A DNA stretch of 64,000 nucleotides from Anaeromyxobacter sp. Fw109-5 (GCF_000017505.1 NC_009675.1:3667001-3731000); one strand, 5' to 3'. Numbered from the stretch's first letter, positions 8,387-17,748 are shown. Translations and numbers: made by a program. The notes: generated from the sequence alone by a model not told the origin.

Positions 8387-8947
8387 GTGTACTGGGCGAT
8401 CGACGTCGAGACGGGGGGGCTCGACGCGAAGCGCGATCCGCTCCTCGCGATCGGGATGGTCCCCGTCCGCGCCGGGAGGATTCGCCTCGGCGAGTGCTAT
8501 CGCACGCTCGTCCGACCGCACGCCGGGACCCGCATCACCTCCGCGTCCGTCACCGCGCACCAGCTGGTGTCGAACGACTTCGAAGCGGCCCCCCCGCTCG
8601 GCGACGTCCTCCCGGAGGTCGAGCGGCGCGCGCGCGAGGGCGCCCTGCTCTTCCACCACGCGGCGATCGACGTGGCGTTCCTCCGGCGCGACTTCGCGCG
8701 GACGGGGCTCACCTGGCCGTCCTGTCCGGTGGTGGACACGGCGCGCCTGCTCGTCCGCCACGCGCAGCTCCGCGACCCCACCCGCCCGCGCGATCACATC
8801 GCGCTGAACCTCTCCGTCGCGCGCGCGGAGCTCGGGCTGCCGGAGTACCAGGCGCACGACGCCCTGTCCGACGCCATCGCCACGGCGGAGCTGTTCCTGG
8901 CGCTCCGCATGGCGCTCGGCGCGCGGACCCTTCGAGACCTGCGCTGA
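8387..8947 (+). CDS. DEDDh 3'-5' exonuclease domain protein
   Basis: This is a 186-residue single-domain exonuclease of the DnaQ fold. The motifs are D6 and E8 in D-V-E-T-G-G-L-D (ExoI), D95 in H-A-A-I-D-V-A-F (ExoII), and H157 and D162 in H-D-A-L-S-D-A (ExoIII), giving the full two-metal set. The GTG at 8387 places the first motif next to the start, as in other short DnaQ-like proteins. An in-frame TTG at 8306 would add 27 residues without clear homology. Without a polymerase or helicase domain it could proofread, trim RNA or degrade DNA. No neighbour narrows this. Confidence 0.85.
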   Translation: MYWAIDVETGGLDAKRDPLLAIGMVPVRAGRIRLGECYRTLVRPHAGTRITSASVTAHQLVSNDFEAAPPLGDVLPEVERRAREGALLFHHAAIDVAFLRRDFARTGLTWPSCPVVDTARLLVRHAQLRDPTRPRDHIALNLSVARAELGLPEYQAHDALSDAIATAELFLALRMALGARTLRDLR

Positions 8948-9150
8948 CCCCCCTCGGAAGTGAGCGAGCGGCGGTGCAAGGGGCCCTCGCGAATCGCTGC
9001 GGCACGCATGGTGACATCGAGGCGTGCTCCACCCCGAGCGGGAGTGGCGCCGGAGCGTCAACTCTCGTTTGGACCGTGGTGACGCACTGTCGCGCGTCGG
9101 AATGCCTCGCCCGTTCGCCTGGCGCGACGCGCCGCACGCAGGGGGACACG

Positions 9151-9429
9151 ATGCTGACTCAACTCACACAGGAGCAGCGCGAACGTTACTGGAAGTACAA
9201 CATCCGGCTCACGGTCATCCTGCTCGTGATCTGGTTCGTCGTCGCCTACGTCCTCGGTGGGCTCCTCGCCGGACAGCTCAACAAGATCGTCATCCTGGGC
9301 TTCCCGCTCGGCTACTACATCGCGGCGCAAGGCTCCCTCGCCATCTTCGTCATCGAGATCGCGGTCTACGCGAGGCTCATGAACAAGAAGGACCTCGAGT
9401 TCGGGATCCGAGAGGAGGCGACGCCGTGA
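9151..9429 (+). CDS. DUF4212 small subunit of sodium/solute symporter
   Basis: The 92-residue protein has two membrane helices (about 20-42 and 55-80) and the family's Y-W-K-Y-N-I-R-L-T start and F-P-L-G-Y-Y-I-A-A-Q-G centre. DUF4212 proteins are always paired with a large SSS-family transporter and play the part DUF485 plays beside ActP. Its stop overlaps the GTG of the next gene (GTGA), so the two are coupled. It opens the transporter operon at 9.15-15.8 kb. The GGGGGA before ATG supports the start. Confidence 0.92.
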   Translation: MLTQLTQEQRERYWKYNIRLTVILLVIWFVVAYVLGGLLAGQLNKIVILGFPLGYYIAAQGSLAIFVIEIAVYARLMNKKDLEFGIREEATP

Positions 9430-11339
9430 ACCTCCGCAAGGTCTTCGGGCTGTACACGATCTCGTTCATCGGGGTGACGATCCTCATCGGCCTCGCCGAG
9501 TGGCTCTTCGACCTCCCCAACCGGTGGATCGGCTGGATCTTCATGGGCCTGTCGATGGGCATCTACGTCGTCATCGGCATCGTCACCCGCACCTCCGAGG
9601 CCGACCAGTACTACGTCGCCGGCCGCGGCGTGCCCGCGGTGTTCAACGGGATGGCGACCGGCTCGGACTGGATGTCCGCCGCGTCGTTCATCTCGATGGC
9701 GGGCGCGCTCTCCGCGCAGGGGTTCGGCGGGCTCGCCTACGTGATGGGCTGGACCGGGGGGTACCTGCTCCTCGCCGTGTTCCTCGGCCCCTATCTGCGC
9801 CAGTTCGGCCGCTACACCATCCCCGACTTCCTCGGCGCACGGTACGGCGGCAACGCCCCGCGCGTCGTCGGCGTGGTCGCGGCGATCCTCGCGTCGTTCA
9901 CCTACCTCATCGCCCAGGTCACCGGCGTCGGCCTGATCGTGTCGCGCTTCATCGGGCTCCCGTTCCAGATCGGCGTGTTCGTCGGCCTCATCGGCGTCCT
10001 CTTCTGCTCCGTGCTGGGCGGGATGCGCTCCGTCACCTGGACGCAGGTCGCGCAGTACATCATCCTCATCATCTCGTACCTCGTGCCGGTGGTCGTGCTC
10101 TCCTTCAAGCTGTTCGCCGTCCCGATCCCGCAGCTCACCTACGGGCAGCTCCTGCAGCGGAACAACGCGCGCGTGATCGAGCTCGCGCGCGATCCGCAGA
10201 ACGTGGCGACACGGGAGGCGTGGGCGGCCGAGTCGAAGCAGCTCGGGGAGAAGCTCAAGGACCCGGCGCTGCCCCCCGCGGAGAAGGCCAAGCTCGAGGC
10301 CGCCAAGAAGACCGCGGACGGGCAGGCGAAGCCGCTCGTCGCCCCGAACGACCGGATCGAGAACTACCTCAAGGTCCCGACCGGCACCGGGATGTGGAAC
10401 TTCCTCGCGCTGACGTTCTGCCTCATGGTCGGCACCGCCGGCCTCCCGCACATCCTGACGCGCTACTACACCACGCCGTCGGTGCGCCAGGCGCGCCAGT
10501 CGGTGGCCTGGTCCCTCCTCTTCATCTTCCTCCTCTACTTCACGGCGCCGGCCTACGCGTCGTTCGCCCGGCACGCCGTGTTCCACAACCTCGTGGGATC
10601 CAACGTCTCGGACCTGCCGCGCTGGGTCACGCTGTGGGCGCCGGCGGGGCTCTTCAGCGTGGTGGACAAGCTGGGCGACGGGGTGGTCCAGCTCGGCGAC
10701 TTCGTCGTGAAGAGCACCGACTTCGTGGTGCTGGCGACGCCGGAGATCGCCGGGCTCCCGTTCGTGATCACCGGCCTCGTGATGGCCGGTGGCCTCGCCG
10801 CGGCGCTCTCCACCGCCGACGGCCTCCTCCTCACCATCGCGAACGCCATCTCGCATGACCTCTACTACAACGTGATCAACCCGAAGGCCTCGCTGATGCG
10901 ACGGCTCACCATCACGAAGGTCCTGCTCATCGTGACGGCCCTCATCGCGGCGTGGACTGCGACCTTCCGCCTCGCCATCATCGTCGAGCTGGTCGCGTGG
11001 GCGTTCAGCCTCGCGGCGGCGTCGTTCTTCCCGGCCCTGGTGATGGGCATCTGGTGGAAGCGGGCCAACAAGCCGGGCGCCCTCGCCGGCATGATCGTCG
11101 GCCTCGGGACCACGCTGTACTACATGGTCGGGAGCCGGTTCTTCGGCGTGTCGTGGTTCGGCACCACGACCATCGCCTCCGGCGTGTTCGGGATTCCGCT
11201 CGGGTTCCTGACCATCTGGATCGTCTCGCTCCTGACGCACGCGCCCGCGAAGGAGATGCAGGACCTCGTCACCGAGATCCGCTACCCGCGGTCGGGCGGA
11301 GTGGCGGTCCCCGGGACCGTGGTCCCGATGCCTTCCTGA
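9426..11339 (+). CDS. Sodium:solute symporter large subunit (acetate/monocarboxylate type)
   Basis: The 637-residue protein has about 12-13 membrane helices of the SSS family and probably couples Na+ to uptake of acetate or a related small carboxylate. Recognisable pieces are Y-Y-V-A-G-R near residue 60, the G-S-D-W-M-S-A-A-S-F segment of the first repeat, and L-P-H-I-L-T-R-Y-Y after the loop. A charged helical insertion (about residues 239-319, rich in Lys, Glu and Ala) interrupts the core between two helices. Pairing with a DUF4212 subunit and with DUF294 proteins downstream fits the acetate-permease branch. The substrate is inferred, not shown. Confidence 0.9.
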   Translation: MNLRKVFGLYTISFIGVTILIGLAEWLFDLPNRWIGWIFMGLSMGIYVVIGIVTRTSEADQYYVAGRGVPAVFNGMATGSDWMSAASFISMAGALSAQGFGGLAYVMGWTGGYLLLAVFLGPYLRQFGRYTIPDFLGARYGGNAPRVVGVVAAILASFTYLIAQVTGVGLIVSRFIGLPFQIGVFVGLIGVLFCSVLGGMRSVTWTQVAQYIILIISYLVPVVVLSFKLFAVPIPQLTYGQLLQRNNARVIELARDPQNVATREAWAAESKQLGEKLKDPALPPAEKAKLEAAKKTADGQAKPLVAPNDRIENYLKVPTGTGMWNFLALTFCLMVGTAGLPHILTRYYTTPSVRQARQSVAWSLLFIFLLYFTAPAYASFARHAVFHNLVGSNVSDLPRWVTLWAPAGLFSVVDKLGDGVVQLGDFVVKSTDFVVLATPEIAGLPFVITGLVMAGGLAAALSTADGLLLTIANAISHDLYYNVINPKASLMRRLTITKVLLIVTALIAAWTATFRLAIIVELVAWAFSLAAASFFPALVMGIWWKRANKPGALAGMIVGLGTTLYYMVGSRFFGVSWFGTTTIASGVFGIPLGFLTIWIVSLLTHAPAKEMQDLVTEIRYPRSGGVAVPGTVVPMPS

Positions 11340-11392
11340 ACGGCCGCCGGGGCGGAGGGCGCCGTCCCTCCGCCCGCGCCAGGAGCGCCGAG

Positions 11393-11674
11393 ATGGACTC
11401 ACCGCTCGTCAGCGCGTTCACGATGCTCCGGCTCCTGGCCTTCATGGTGCTGCTCTATCTCGCGCTCGGCTGGCTCGCCGAGCGCTACGTCACCCGGCCC
11501 GACAGCAAGCTGAAGGGGTTCTTCCGGCTGCTGTGCGGGCCGGTGACCCGGCTCGTCGCCCGCGCCATGCCCGGCCCGGCGAGTCAGCGCCGCCTGCTCG
11601 CGGTCTCGATGGGGGTCGTCGCCGGGGTGTGGGTCGTGCTCATCGTCGTGACGGAGGTGCTCCGGGCGCGATGA
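11393..11674 (+). CDS. Small two-helix membrane protein in symporter operon
   Basis: The 93-residue protein starts at an ATG with AGGAG upstream. Two hydrophobic helices (about 9-30 and 67-88) flank a basic loop (residues 32-65, with R-Y-V-T-R-P-D-S-K-L-K-G-F-F). I do not recognise a named family. It lies 53 bases after the symporter and 54 before the next gene, so it could be an accessory or stability factor of the transporter. Confidence 0.75.
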   Translation: MDSPLVSAFTMLRLLAFMVLLYLALGWLAERYVTRPDSKLKGFFRLLCGPVTRLVARAMPGPASQRRLLAVSMGVVAGVWVVLIVVTEVLRAR

Positions 11675-11728
11675 CCGGAGCTGAACGGCGCCACGTCTCT
11701 CGCGCGCGCGCCGGGTCGGGAGGTCGCC

Positions 11729-12157
11729 ATGGGGTTCCTTGGGAGGGTGCTCGGGACGGAGAAGCACAATCCTCCGCTCGATCCGTCCTCGCCCGCGGCG
11801 GCGCGCCTCGCGCGCGACCGTGCGACGGTCGAGGAGTTCGCGCACCGGGTCCACGACAAGCTCGAGCTGGTCCCGGGCGAGCGGGCGATCTACGTCTTCA
11901 TCGGCAAGCCGCCCGAGGCCTTCGGGATCGCCTGGCTCGAGCGGGGCGAGGAGCACAACTTCAAGCGGCTCATGAAGGAGAAGGGCCTCTCGGACGCGCA
12001 GGTGCGCGCGCGCTCGGAGGAGCTGCGGGCGGCGTACGTCCGCAGCAAGGAGGAGCCTCGGTACACGGCCGACGTCGGGGGGAAGCACGTGCTCGTGACG
12101 CCGTCCCCGTCGCTGGAGCGGGAGCTCGTCGACATCATCCACCGGGTCGAGGAGTGA
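11729..12157 (+). CDS. Soluble protein of unknown function in symporter operon
   Basis: The 142-residue protein has no signal or membrane segment and starts after GGGAGGTCGCC. The core includes Y-V-F-I-G-K-P-P-E-A-F-G-I-A-W and a C-terminal G-G-K-H-V-L-V-T-P-S motif before an amphipathic helix. I do not recognise the family. It ends 7 bases before the first DUF294 gene, so co-translation with the presumed transporter regulators is likely. Confidence 0.75.
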   Translation: MGFLGRVLGTEKHNPPLDPSSPAAARLARDRATVEEFAHRVHDKLELVPGERAIYVFIGKPPEAFGIAWLERGEEHNFKRLMKEKGLSDAQVRARSEELRAAYVRSKEEPRYTADVGGKHVLVTPSPSLERELVDIIHRVEE

Positions 12158-12164
12158 TCGCCGC

Positions 12165-13991
12165 GTGACGCCTGGCGAGGTGGGCACGCTCGACCCGGTG
12201 GCCTACGTCCGCCGCATCCCGCCCTTCGACTCGCTCCCGGAGGGCGAGTTCCTCGAGGCGGCACGCGGGCTCGAGATCGGCCTCTTCGAGACGGGCACCC
12301 GCCTGGTCGCGGCCGGCGGCGAGCCGCTGCGGGATCTCTACGTCATCCGCAAAGGCGCCGTCCGCCTCGAGCGGGAAGGGCACGTGCTGCAGGTGCTCGA
12401 GGAGGGAGAGGTCTTCGGCTACACCTCGCTCATCTCGAGCCGGGCGTCGCTCGACGTCCTCGTGGACGACCGCCTCCTCGCCTACTGCCTGCCGGCGGCC
12501 GCCTTCGAGCGGCTGCTCGCGGACGCCAGCTTCGCCGCGCACTTCGCCGTGGTGCTCGCCGACCGCCTCAGGGCGAGCCTCACCCCCGCCCGCGTCGCCC
12601 GGTTCGAGCCCGACGTCGGCGTCCCCATCGAGCAGCTCATCCGGCGCCCGGTCGTGTGGGCGAGCGCGGAGGCGACCGTCGCCGACGTCGCTCGCGTCAT
12701 GCGCGACGAGCACGTGTCCTCGGTCCTCCTGCCGGAGGTCCCGCCCGCCATCGTGACCGATCGCGACCTGCGCAACCGCGTCCTGGGGGAAGAGCTCGGC
12801 CCCGAGATCGCGGCGACCCGCGTCGGCTCGCGCCCGCTCCGCACGGTCGCGGCGTCCACGCCGGTGTGGGAGGCGTGGCGGGCGTTCCTCGACGCGGGGG
12901 TGAACCACCTCGCGGTCGTCCGCGACGACGAGATCGTCGGCGTCCTCACGTCGACGGATCTGCTGAAGCACTCGGCGCGGGGCCCGATGGCGGTGCTGCG
13001 ACGGTTCGAGCGGCTCTCGTCGCGGGATCGCCTGCCGGACTACTCCCGCACCGTGACCGAGATGTGCGCGACCGTGCTCGGGGCCGGGATCGACGTGGCG
13101 ATCGTCTCGGGGTTCGTGTCCCAGCTGAACGCGGCGCTCCTGCGCCGGCTCCTGGTCCTCGCCGAGACCGACCTGGGCCCGCCTCCGGGCCCCTACGCGT
13201 GGCTCGCGTTCGGCTCCGACGCCCGGCGCGAGCAGACGCTGCCCACCGACCAGGACAACGCCCTCGTCCACGTCGATGGCGCTCGGCCCGACTGGTTCCA
13301 GGCCCTGGCCCGCCGCGTCAACGCGGATCTCGAGGCGGCGGGGTTCCCGCCCTGCCCCGCCGACCGCATGGCGCGGAGCTGGAGCGGCCCGCTCGCCGGG
13401 TGGGTACGCGGGATCGACGCCTGCGTGGACGAGCACCCGTTCCACGCGGGCATCCTGTTCGATCTCCGCCGCGTCGGCGGGACGCTCGACGTCGGCGCGC
13501 TCGACGGCGCGCTCGCGCGCGCGGCGCGCCGACCGCCGTTCGTGCGCCTCCTGGCGAAGCAGGCGCTCGCGGTCGCACCGCCGCTCGATCTCCTGCTCCG
13601 GATCCGCGGGGGCTCCGCGCGCGTGGACCTGAAGCGCCAGGGGATCTTCCCCATCGTGCTCCTCGCGCGATGCTTCGCCCTCGACGCGGGGAGCCGCGCG
13701 CGGAGCACCCTCGAGCGGCTCGAGGACGCGTCGAAGGCGGGCCTGCTGTCGGAGCGGATGCACGCGGACGTCGCGGGGGCGTTCCGGTTCCTGCTCGGCC
13801 TGAGGCTCGCGGTGCAGCTCCGCGCGCTGGAGGCGGGCACTCCCGCGGCGGACCAGGTGCAGCTCTCGGAGCTCACCGGAACGGAGCGCGGCCGCCTGAA
13901 GGACGCCTTCCGCGCCATCCGGCAGTGGCAGGACAGCGCGTCCCTGCGATACCAGCCGGAGCTCGTCCCGACCGGCCCGGCGGGCGGGTAG
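12165..13991 (+). CDS. cNMP-binding/CBS/DUF294 nucleotidyltransferase-like regulator, copy 1
   Basis: The 608-residue protein has a cyclic-nucleotide-binding domain (about 20-140), two CBS domains (155-275), a DUF294 nucleotidyltransferase fold (295-440) and a DUF294_C helical domain (450-590). The NTase motif is G-S-D-A-R-R-E-Q-T-L-P-T-D-Q-D-N (350-365), with the metal-binding D362 and D364 intact. This architecture resembles GlnD-type uridylyltransferases that modify partner proteins, and such genes regularly sit beside acetate-type symporters. The likely job is nucleotide-dependent control of the transporter or of acetate use. The target is unknown. Confidence 0.9.
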   Translation: MTPGEVGTLDPVAYVRRIPPFDSLPEGEFLEAARGLEIGLFETGTRLVAAGGEPLRDLYVIRKGAVRLEREGHVLQVLEEGEVFGYTSLISSRASLDVLVDDRLLAYCLPAAAFERLLADASFAAHFAVVLADRLRASLTPARVARFEPDVGVPIEQLIRRPVVWASAEATVADVARVMRDEHVSSVLLPEVPPAIVTDRDLRNRVLGEELGPEIAATRVGSRPLRTVAASTPVWEAWRAFLDAGVNHLAVVRDDEIVGVLTSTDLLKHSARGPMAVLRRFERLSSRDRLPDYSRTVTEMCATVLGAGIDVAIVSGFVSQLNAALLRRLLVLAETDLGPPPGPYAWLAFGSDARREQTLPTDQDNALVHVDGARPDWFQALARRVNADLEAAGFPPCPADRMARSWSGPLAGWVRGIDACVDEHPFHAGILFDLRRVGGTLDVGALDGALARAARRPPFVRLLAKQALAVAPPLDLLLRIRGGSARVDLKRQGIFPIVLLARCFALDAGSRARSTLERLEDASKAGLLSERMHADVAGAFRFLLGLRLAVQLRALEAGTPAADQVQLSELTGTERGRLKDAFRAIRQWQDSASLRYQPELVPTGPAGG

Positions 13992-14000
13992 GAGCTCCCC

Positions 14001-15806
14001 ATGCTCGGGATCGATCCCGTCGCTTACGTCAGGTCGCTCCCGCCGTTCGACGCGCTCCCGAAGGCGCTCTTCGACGCGGTGGCGCCGACCATCGACGTGA
14101 GCTTCGATCCCGCCGGGGCCCGCCTCGTGTATCCCGGGGGCGAGCCGCTGCGCCACCTGTACGTCATCCGCAAGGGCTCGGTGAAGCTGCTGCGCGAGGG
14201 CCGGGCCCTGCAGCTGCTCGAGGAAGGGGAGGTCTTCGGCTACACCTCGCTCCTCCGGCACGAGGCGATGCTCGACGTCGTGGTGGAGGAGGACCTCGTC
14301 GCGTACCGGCTGCCCGAGCGAAGCTTCGCGCTGCTGCTCTCGGACGCGCGCTTCGCCCGGCACTTCGCGGCGCGGGCCGCGGAGCGCCTGCAGGCGAGCC
14401 TCTCGGGCGGCGAGGTCGCGAGCTACCGGCCGGATCTCGCGGTCGAGGTCGGGCAGATCGCGGTCCGGGCGCCCGTGTGGGTCACGCCCGACGCCCGGGC
14501 GGGCGAGGCGGCGCGGACGATGCGAAGGGAGCGGATCTCGTCCGTCCTCGTGCGAGGCGATCCGCCCGGGATCCTCACGGATCGCGACCTGCGCGGCCGC
14601 GTGCTCGCGGAGGGGCTCGGGCCCGGGACGCCCGTGGACCGGATCTGCACGAGGCCGCTCGGCACGATGCCGGCGACGACTCCGGTCTACGCGGCCTGGA
14701 CGTATCTGCTGGACAAGGGCGTGCACCACCTCCCGATCACGCGCGACGGGGAGATCGTCGCCGTGATCACCTCGACCGATCTCATGCGGCACACGACCCC
14801 CGGACCGATCACGGTCCTGCGGCGCGTCGAGTGGCTCCCGTCGCGCGAGCACCTGCCCGGCTACGCGGGCAGGCTGGCGGAGATGGCCTCCTCGCTCCTG
14901 GCGAGCGGCCTCGACGCCGTCGCCATCGGGGGGTTCGTGGCGCGGCTCAACGAGGTGCTCCTGCGACGGATTCTCCAGTGGACGGAGGCCGATCAGGGCG
15001 CGCCCCCCGCGCCGTACGCCTGGATCGTGTTCGGGTCCGAGGGGCGGATGGAGCAGACGCTGCTCACGGATCAGGACAACGGGCTCGTCTACGCCGACGC
15101 GGGCGCCGGGAGGCGCGAGTGGTTCCGATCCTTCGCGGAGCGTGTCAACGCCGACCTGATGGCGGCGGGTTTCCCGGAGTGCCCCGGCCGCTACATGGCG
15201 CGCTGGTGGCATGGCCCGCTGTCGGAGTGGGAGGAGCGGTTTCGCGGCTGGATCGACGTGCCCGATCCGAAGGCGCTCCTCGTCGCGTCCATCTTCTTCG
15301 ATTTCCGCCGGGCCGGCGGCGCGCTCGAGCTCGCGCCGCTCGACGCGATCCTCGCCGAGGCGAGGAGGAAGATCGTGTTCCTTCGCCTGCTCGCGAGCGC
15401 GTCGATGGAGCACCACCCTCCCGAGCGGCTCCTGCTCCGCGTCCGCGGCGACGCGTCGACCGTCGATCTCAAGACGCAGGGTCTGTCGCCCGTCGTCCTC
15501 CTCGCCCGCTGCTACGGGCTCGAGGCCGGCACGCGCGCGCGGAGCACCCTCGAGCGCCTCGAGGCCGCGGCGCGGGCCGGGCTCCTCGCCGAGGACGAGC
15601 GCGCGACGGTGGCGGGGGCCTTCCGCTTCGTGCTCGGGCTCCGCCTCCGGCGTGAGCTCGAGGCCCAGACCCGGGGCACGCCCGCGACGACGAGGCTGTC
15701 GCTCGGCCAGCTCAGCGCGATCGAGCGGACGCGGCTCAAGGAGGCGTTCCGCGACATCGAGCGCTGGCACGACGCGGCGAGGCACCACTACCACGTCGAG
15801 TCCTAG
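14001..15806 (+). CDS. cNMP-binding/CBS/DUF294 nucleotidyltransferase-like regulator, copy 2
   Basis: The 601-residue protein is a full-length tandem paralogue of the gene 9 bases upstream, with the same domain order. The NTase motif is G-S-E-G-R-M-E-Q-T-L-L-T-D-Q-D-N (345-360). The strongest shared stretches are Y-V-I-R-K-G and G-E-V-F-G-Y-T-S-L in the cNMP domain and the R-A-R-S-T-L-E-R-L-E block near the C-terminus. Both copies keep catalytic Asp residues, so neither looks dead. They could form a heterodimer or answer different ligands. This is the last gene of the operon and converges on the BON-domain gene 23 bases away. Confidence 0.9.
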   Translation: MLGIDPVAYVRSLPPFDALPKALFDAVAPTIDVSFDPAGARLVYPGGEPLRHLYVIRKGSVKLLREGRALQLLEEGEVFGYTSLLRHEAMLDVVVEEDLVAYRLPERSFALLLSDARFARHFAARAAERLQASLSGGEVASYRPDLAVEVGQIAVRAPVWVTPDARAGEAARTMRRERISSVLVRGDPPGILTDRDLRGRVLAEGLGPGTPVDRICTRPLGTMPATTPVYAAWTYLLDKGVHHLPITRDGEIVAVITSTDLMRHTTPGPITVLRRVEWLPSREHLPGYAGRLAEMASSLLASGLDAVAIGGFVARLNEVLLRRILQWTEADQGAPPAPYAWIVFGSEGRMEQTLLTDQDNGLVYADAGAGRREWFRSFAERVNADLMAAGFPECPGRYMARWWHGPLSEWEERFRGWIDVPDPKALLVASIFFDFRRAGGALELAPLDAILAEARRKIVFLRLLASASMEHHPPERLLLRVRGDASTVDLKTQGLSPVVLLARCYGLEAGTRARSTLERLEAAARAGLLAEDERATVAGAFRFVLGLRLRRELEAQTRGTPATTRLSLGQLSAIERTRLKEAFRDIERWHDAARHHYHVES

Positions 15807-15829
15807 CCGCGCGCCACCGCTGCGCGAGC

Positions 15830-16354
15830 TCAGTGGGTCGACCGCCCCGGCCCCGTCTCCTGGCCGGGCGCGTCGGTGCGCGCGACGCGCAGGTGATCGT
15901 GTACGTCCTCGACGCCGAACACGCCCTCCACCAGCTCCTCGAGCCACCACTTCTCGCGGCGGCTGCGCACGGTCCCGGTGAGCGTCACCTCGCCGTTCTC
16001 GACCTTCACCTCCACGTCGCTCGCGTCGACCGGGCTGCGGGCGATCCGCTCGCACACGGCGTCCTGGATGCGGTCGTCGGCGCGCCTGTAGCCCTTCGGA
16101 CCGTGCGGGCGTTTTCCGGTCGCCTCACGCGCCCGCTCTCCCATCCACGCGAGGGGGCCGCGATCTTCCCACTCGATGAGCCCGCGGGTGTCGGCGTCCG
16201 CGCTCCGTGCGTACGGGCCGCGCTCCACCCACGGCGGGTCGAGCTCCTCGCGCTCGCGCCAGCGCCCCGCCCGCGCCTCGCCGTACCCACGTTCCCCTGC
16301 CGCTCGCTCCCGCTCGTCCCAGCGTGGATCCTCCCAACCTCCGTAGCGTGTCAT
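15830..16354 (-). CDS. BON-domain protein
   Basis: The 174-residue protein has no signal peptide. The first 95 residues are rich in Arg, Glu, Gly and Trp and look disordered. A BON domain follows at about 97-158, with the pattern V-E-V-K-V-E-N-G-E-V-T-L-T-G-T-V near 120. BON domains bind membranes or phospholipid, and relatives such as OsmY respond to osmotic and envelope stress. A cytoplasmic version with a charged head is common in myxobacteria-like genomes, but its function is not known. It is divergent from the hemerythrin gene. Confidence 0.85.
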   Translation of the reverse strand: MTRYGGWEDPRWDERERAAGERGYGEARAGRWREREELDPPWVERGPYARSADADTRGLIEWEDRGPLAWMGERAREATGKRPHGPKGYRRADDRIQDAVCERIARSPVDASDVEVKVENGEVTLTGTVRSRREKWWLEELVEGVFGVEDVHDHLRVARTDAPGQETGPGRSTH

Positions 16355-16654
16355 GGCTCGGCCTCCCGTCCGCGGCGCCGGCGCCGGAGACCCGGCGCCG
16401 GGCGCCACTCGGAAAAGGTACGCACCGACCCGCCGGTCACGTGGGCCGCCCGGACGCCGCAAGCCTGGCGCCGGGCACCGATATGGCGTTGCTCGTTCAA
16501 CGGGGGCTGGGTGCCGCCTCGCCCGCCCGGCCGGAAGAGGCCGGAAAGGTCGACCCGTCACCGTTGGCCGGCTCCTTGCTGTGATCCGGGGGCGAACGGG
16601 CGCCGCCGGAAGTCTCCGGCGCATCCCCCTCCCCTTCCCTCGACCGGAGCGACC
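16355..16654. promoter_or_regulatory. Divergent intergenic region, BON gene / hemerythrin gene
   Basis: This 300-base region lies between divergent starts. I see no conserved operator or convincing promoter pair. The bases just before 16655 (GACCGGAGCGACC) provide the ribosome binding site of the plus-strand gene. Confidence 0.35.
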
Positions 16655-17605
16655 ATGAGCCAGACCTGGCGCGAGTTGCTGATGACCGACCACGAGACCA
16701 CCGAGCGCGTCTTCTCGGCGGCCGAGAAGGCCCTCGCGGCGCCAGAAGGCCCGTCGCCGGGGATGGTCGCGAACCTGCGCGAGTACCTCGTCGGCTACGT
16801 CGATCGCTGCCACAACCAGAAGGAGGAGCAGACCGTGTTCCCGCTGCTGCAGCGCGCCGGCCTGCCGGTCGAGGGCGGCCCGCTCGCGGTGATGCTGGCG
16901 GAGCACCGGCAGGCCAAGGCGCTCGTCGAGCGGATCGACGGCGCCGCCGCGGCCTTCGTGGCCGGGGACCGAGCGCGGCTGGACGACCTGCGCGACGCCT
17001 TCGGCGCGTACGCGGCGCTCTGCAAGGATCACTTCTGGAAGGAGAACGACATCCTCTACCCGCTCGCGGCGCGCATGCTCGACGAGGCGACGCAGGCCGG
17101 CATCGTCCCGGGCATCGAGGCGGTGGAGGCCGCGCTCGGGCCCGACACCCGCCGGCGCTACTACCGGATCGCGGACGAGCTCGTGCGGGCGGTGGAGCTC
17201 GAGGACCTCTCCTACGGCCTCGACCGCCAGGTGCTCGCCGCGATCCTCAACACGCTGCCGGTGGAGCTGTCCTTCGTGGACGAGGAGGACCGGGTCCGCT
17301 ACTTCAGTCACGAGCGCGGCGAGAAGATCTTCCCGCGAAGCCGCGGCGCCATCGCGACCAACGTCCGCAACTGCCACCCGCAGAAGAGCGTCCACCTCGT
17401 GGAGAAGATCCTGGCGGACTTCAAGGCGGGCCGCCGCGAGGTGGCCGAGTTCTGGATCGACATGGGCCCGCGCAAGGTCCACATCCGCTACTGGCCGGTG
17501 CGCGACGAGGCCGGCCGCTATCTCGGCTGCCTCGAGACGGTGCAGGACGTCTCCGGCATCCAGCGGCTGACCGGGCAGCGCAGGCTGCTCGAAGAGGCGG
17601 CCTGA
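16655..17605 (+). CDS. Hemerythrin-like/PAS sensor protein (DUF438-type)
   Basis: The 316-residue protein has a hemerythrin-like four-helix domain (about 1-150) with H14, H52 and E56 in the H-N-Q-K-E-E segment, the E-H-R-Q-A segment, and a final K-D-H-F-W-K-E-N-D. These are the expected di-iron ligands. A PAS domain follows (about 195-305), beginning I-L-N-T-L-P-V-E-L-S-F-V-D. This arrangement is seen in DUF438 proteins, thought to sense O2, NO or redox state through the di-iron centre and pass it on through PAS. No output domain is attached, so it probably works through a partner. Confidence 0.88.
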   Translation: MSQTWRELLMTDHETTERVFSAAEKALAAPEGPSPGMVANLREYLVGYVDRCHNQKEEQTVFPLLQRAGLPVEGGPLAVMLAEHRQAKALVERIDGAAAAFVAGDRARLDDLRDAFGAYAALCKDHFWKENDILYPLAARMLDEATQAGIVPGIEAVEAALGPDTRRRYYRIADELVRAVELEDLSYGLDRQVLAAILNTLPVELSFVDEEDRVRYFSHERGEKIFPRSRGAIATNVRNCHPQKSVHLVEKILADFKAGRREVAEFWIDMGPRKVHIRYWPVRDEAGRYLGCLETVQDVSGIQRLTGQRRLLEEAA

Positions 17606-17748
17606 GCGGAGGCCGAGGCCGCCGCGGCCCGTAACCGATCCGCCGGCTCATCCGTGTCTCAGGGCGGAGGGACCTGGAGCCGAAGGTCCCTCCGGCCGTG
17701 CCGAGGTCCTCGAGCGGCACGGCGTCCACCCGACGACCGGAGAAGACG

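Noticed and set aside
12135-16055. Long open minus-strand frame of about 1300 codons
   Set aside because: It is antisense to the two DUF294 genes, which have clear domains and ribosome sites. It is composed of Arg/Pro/Glu low-complexity shadow sequence.
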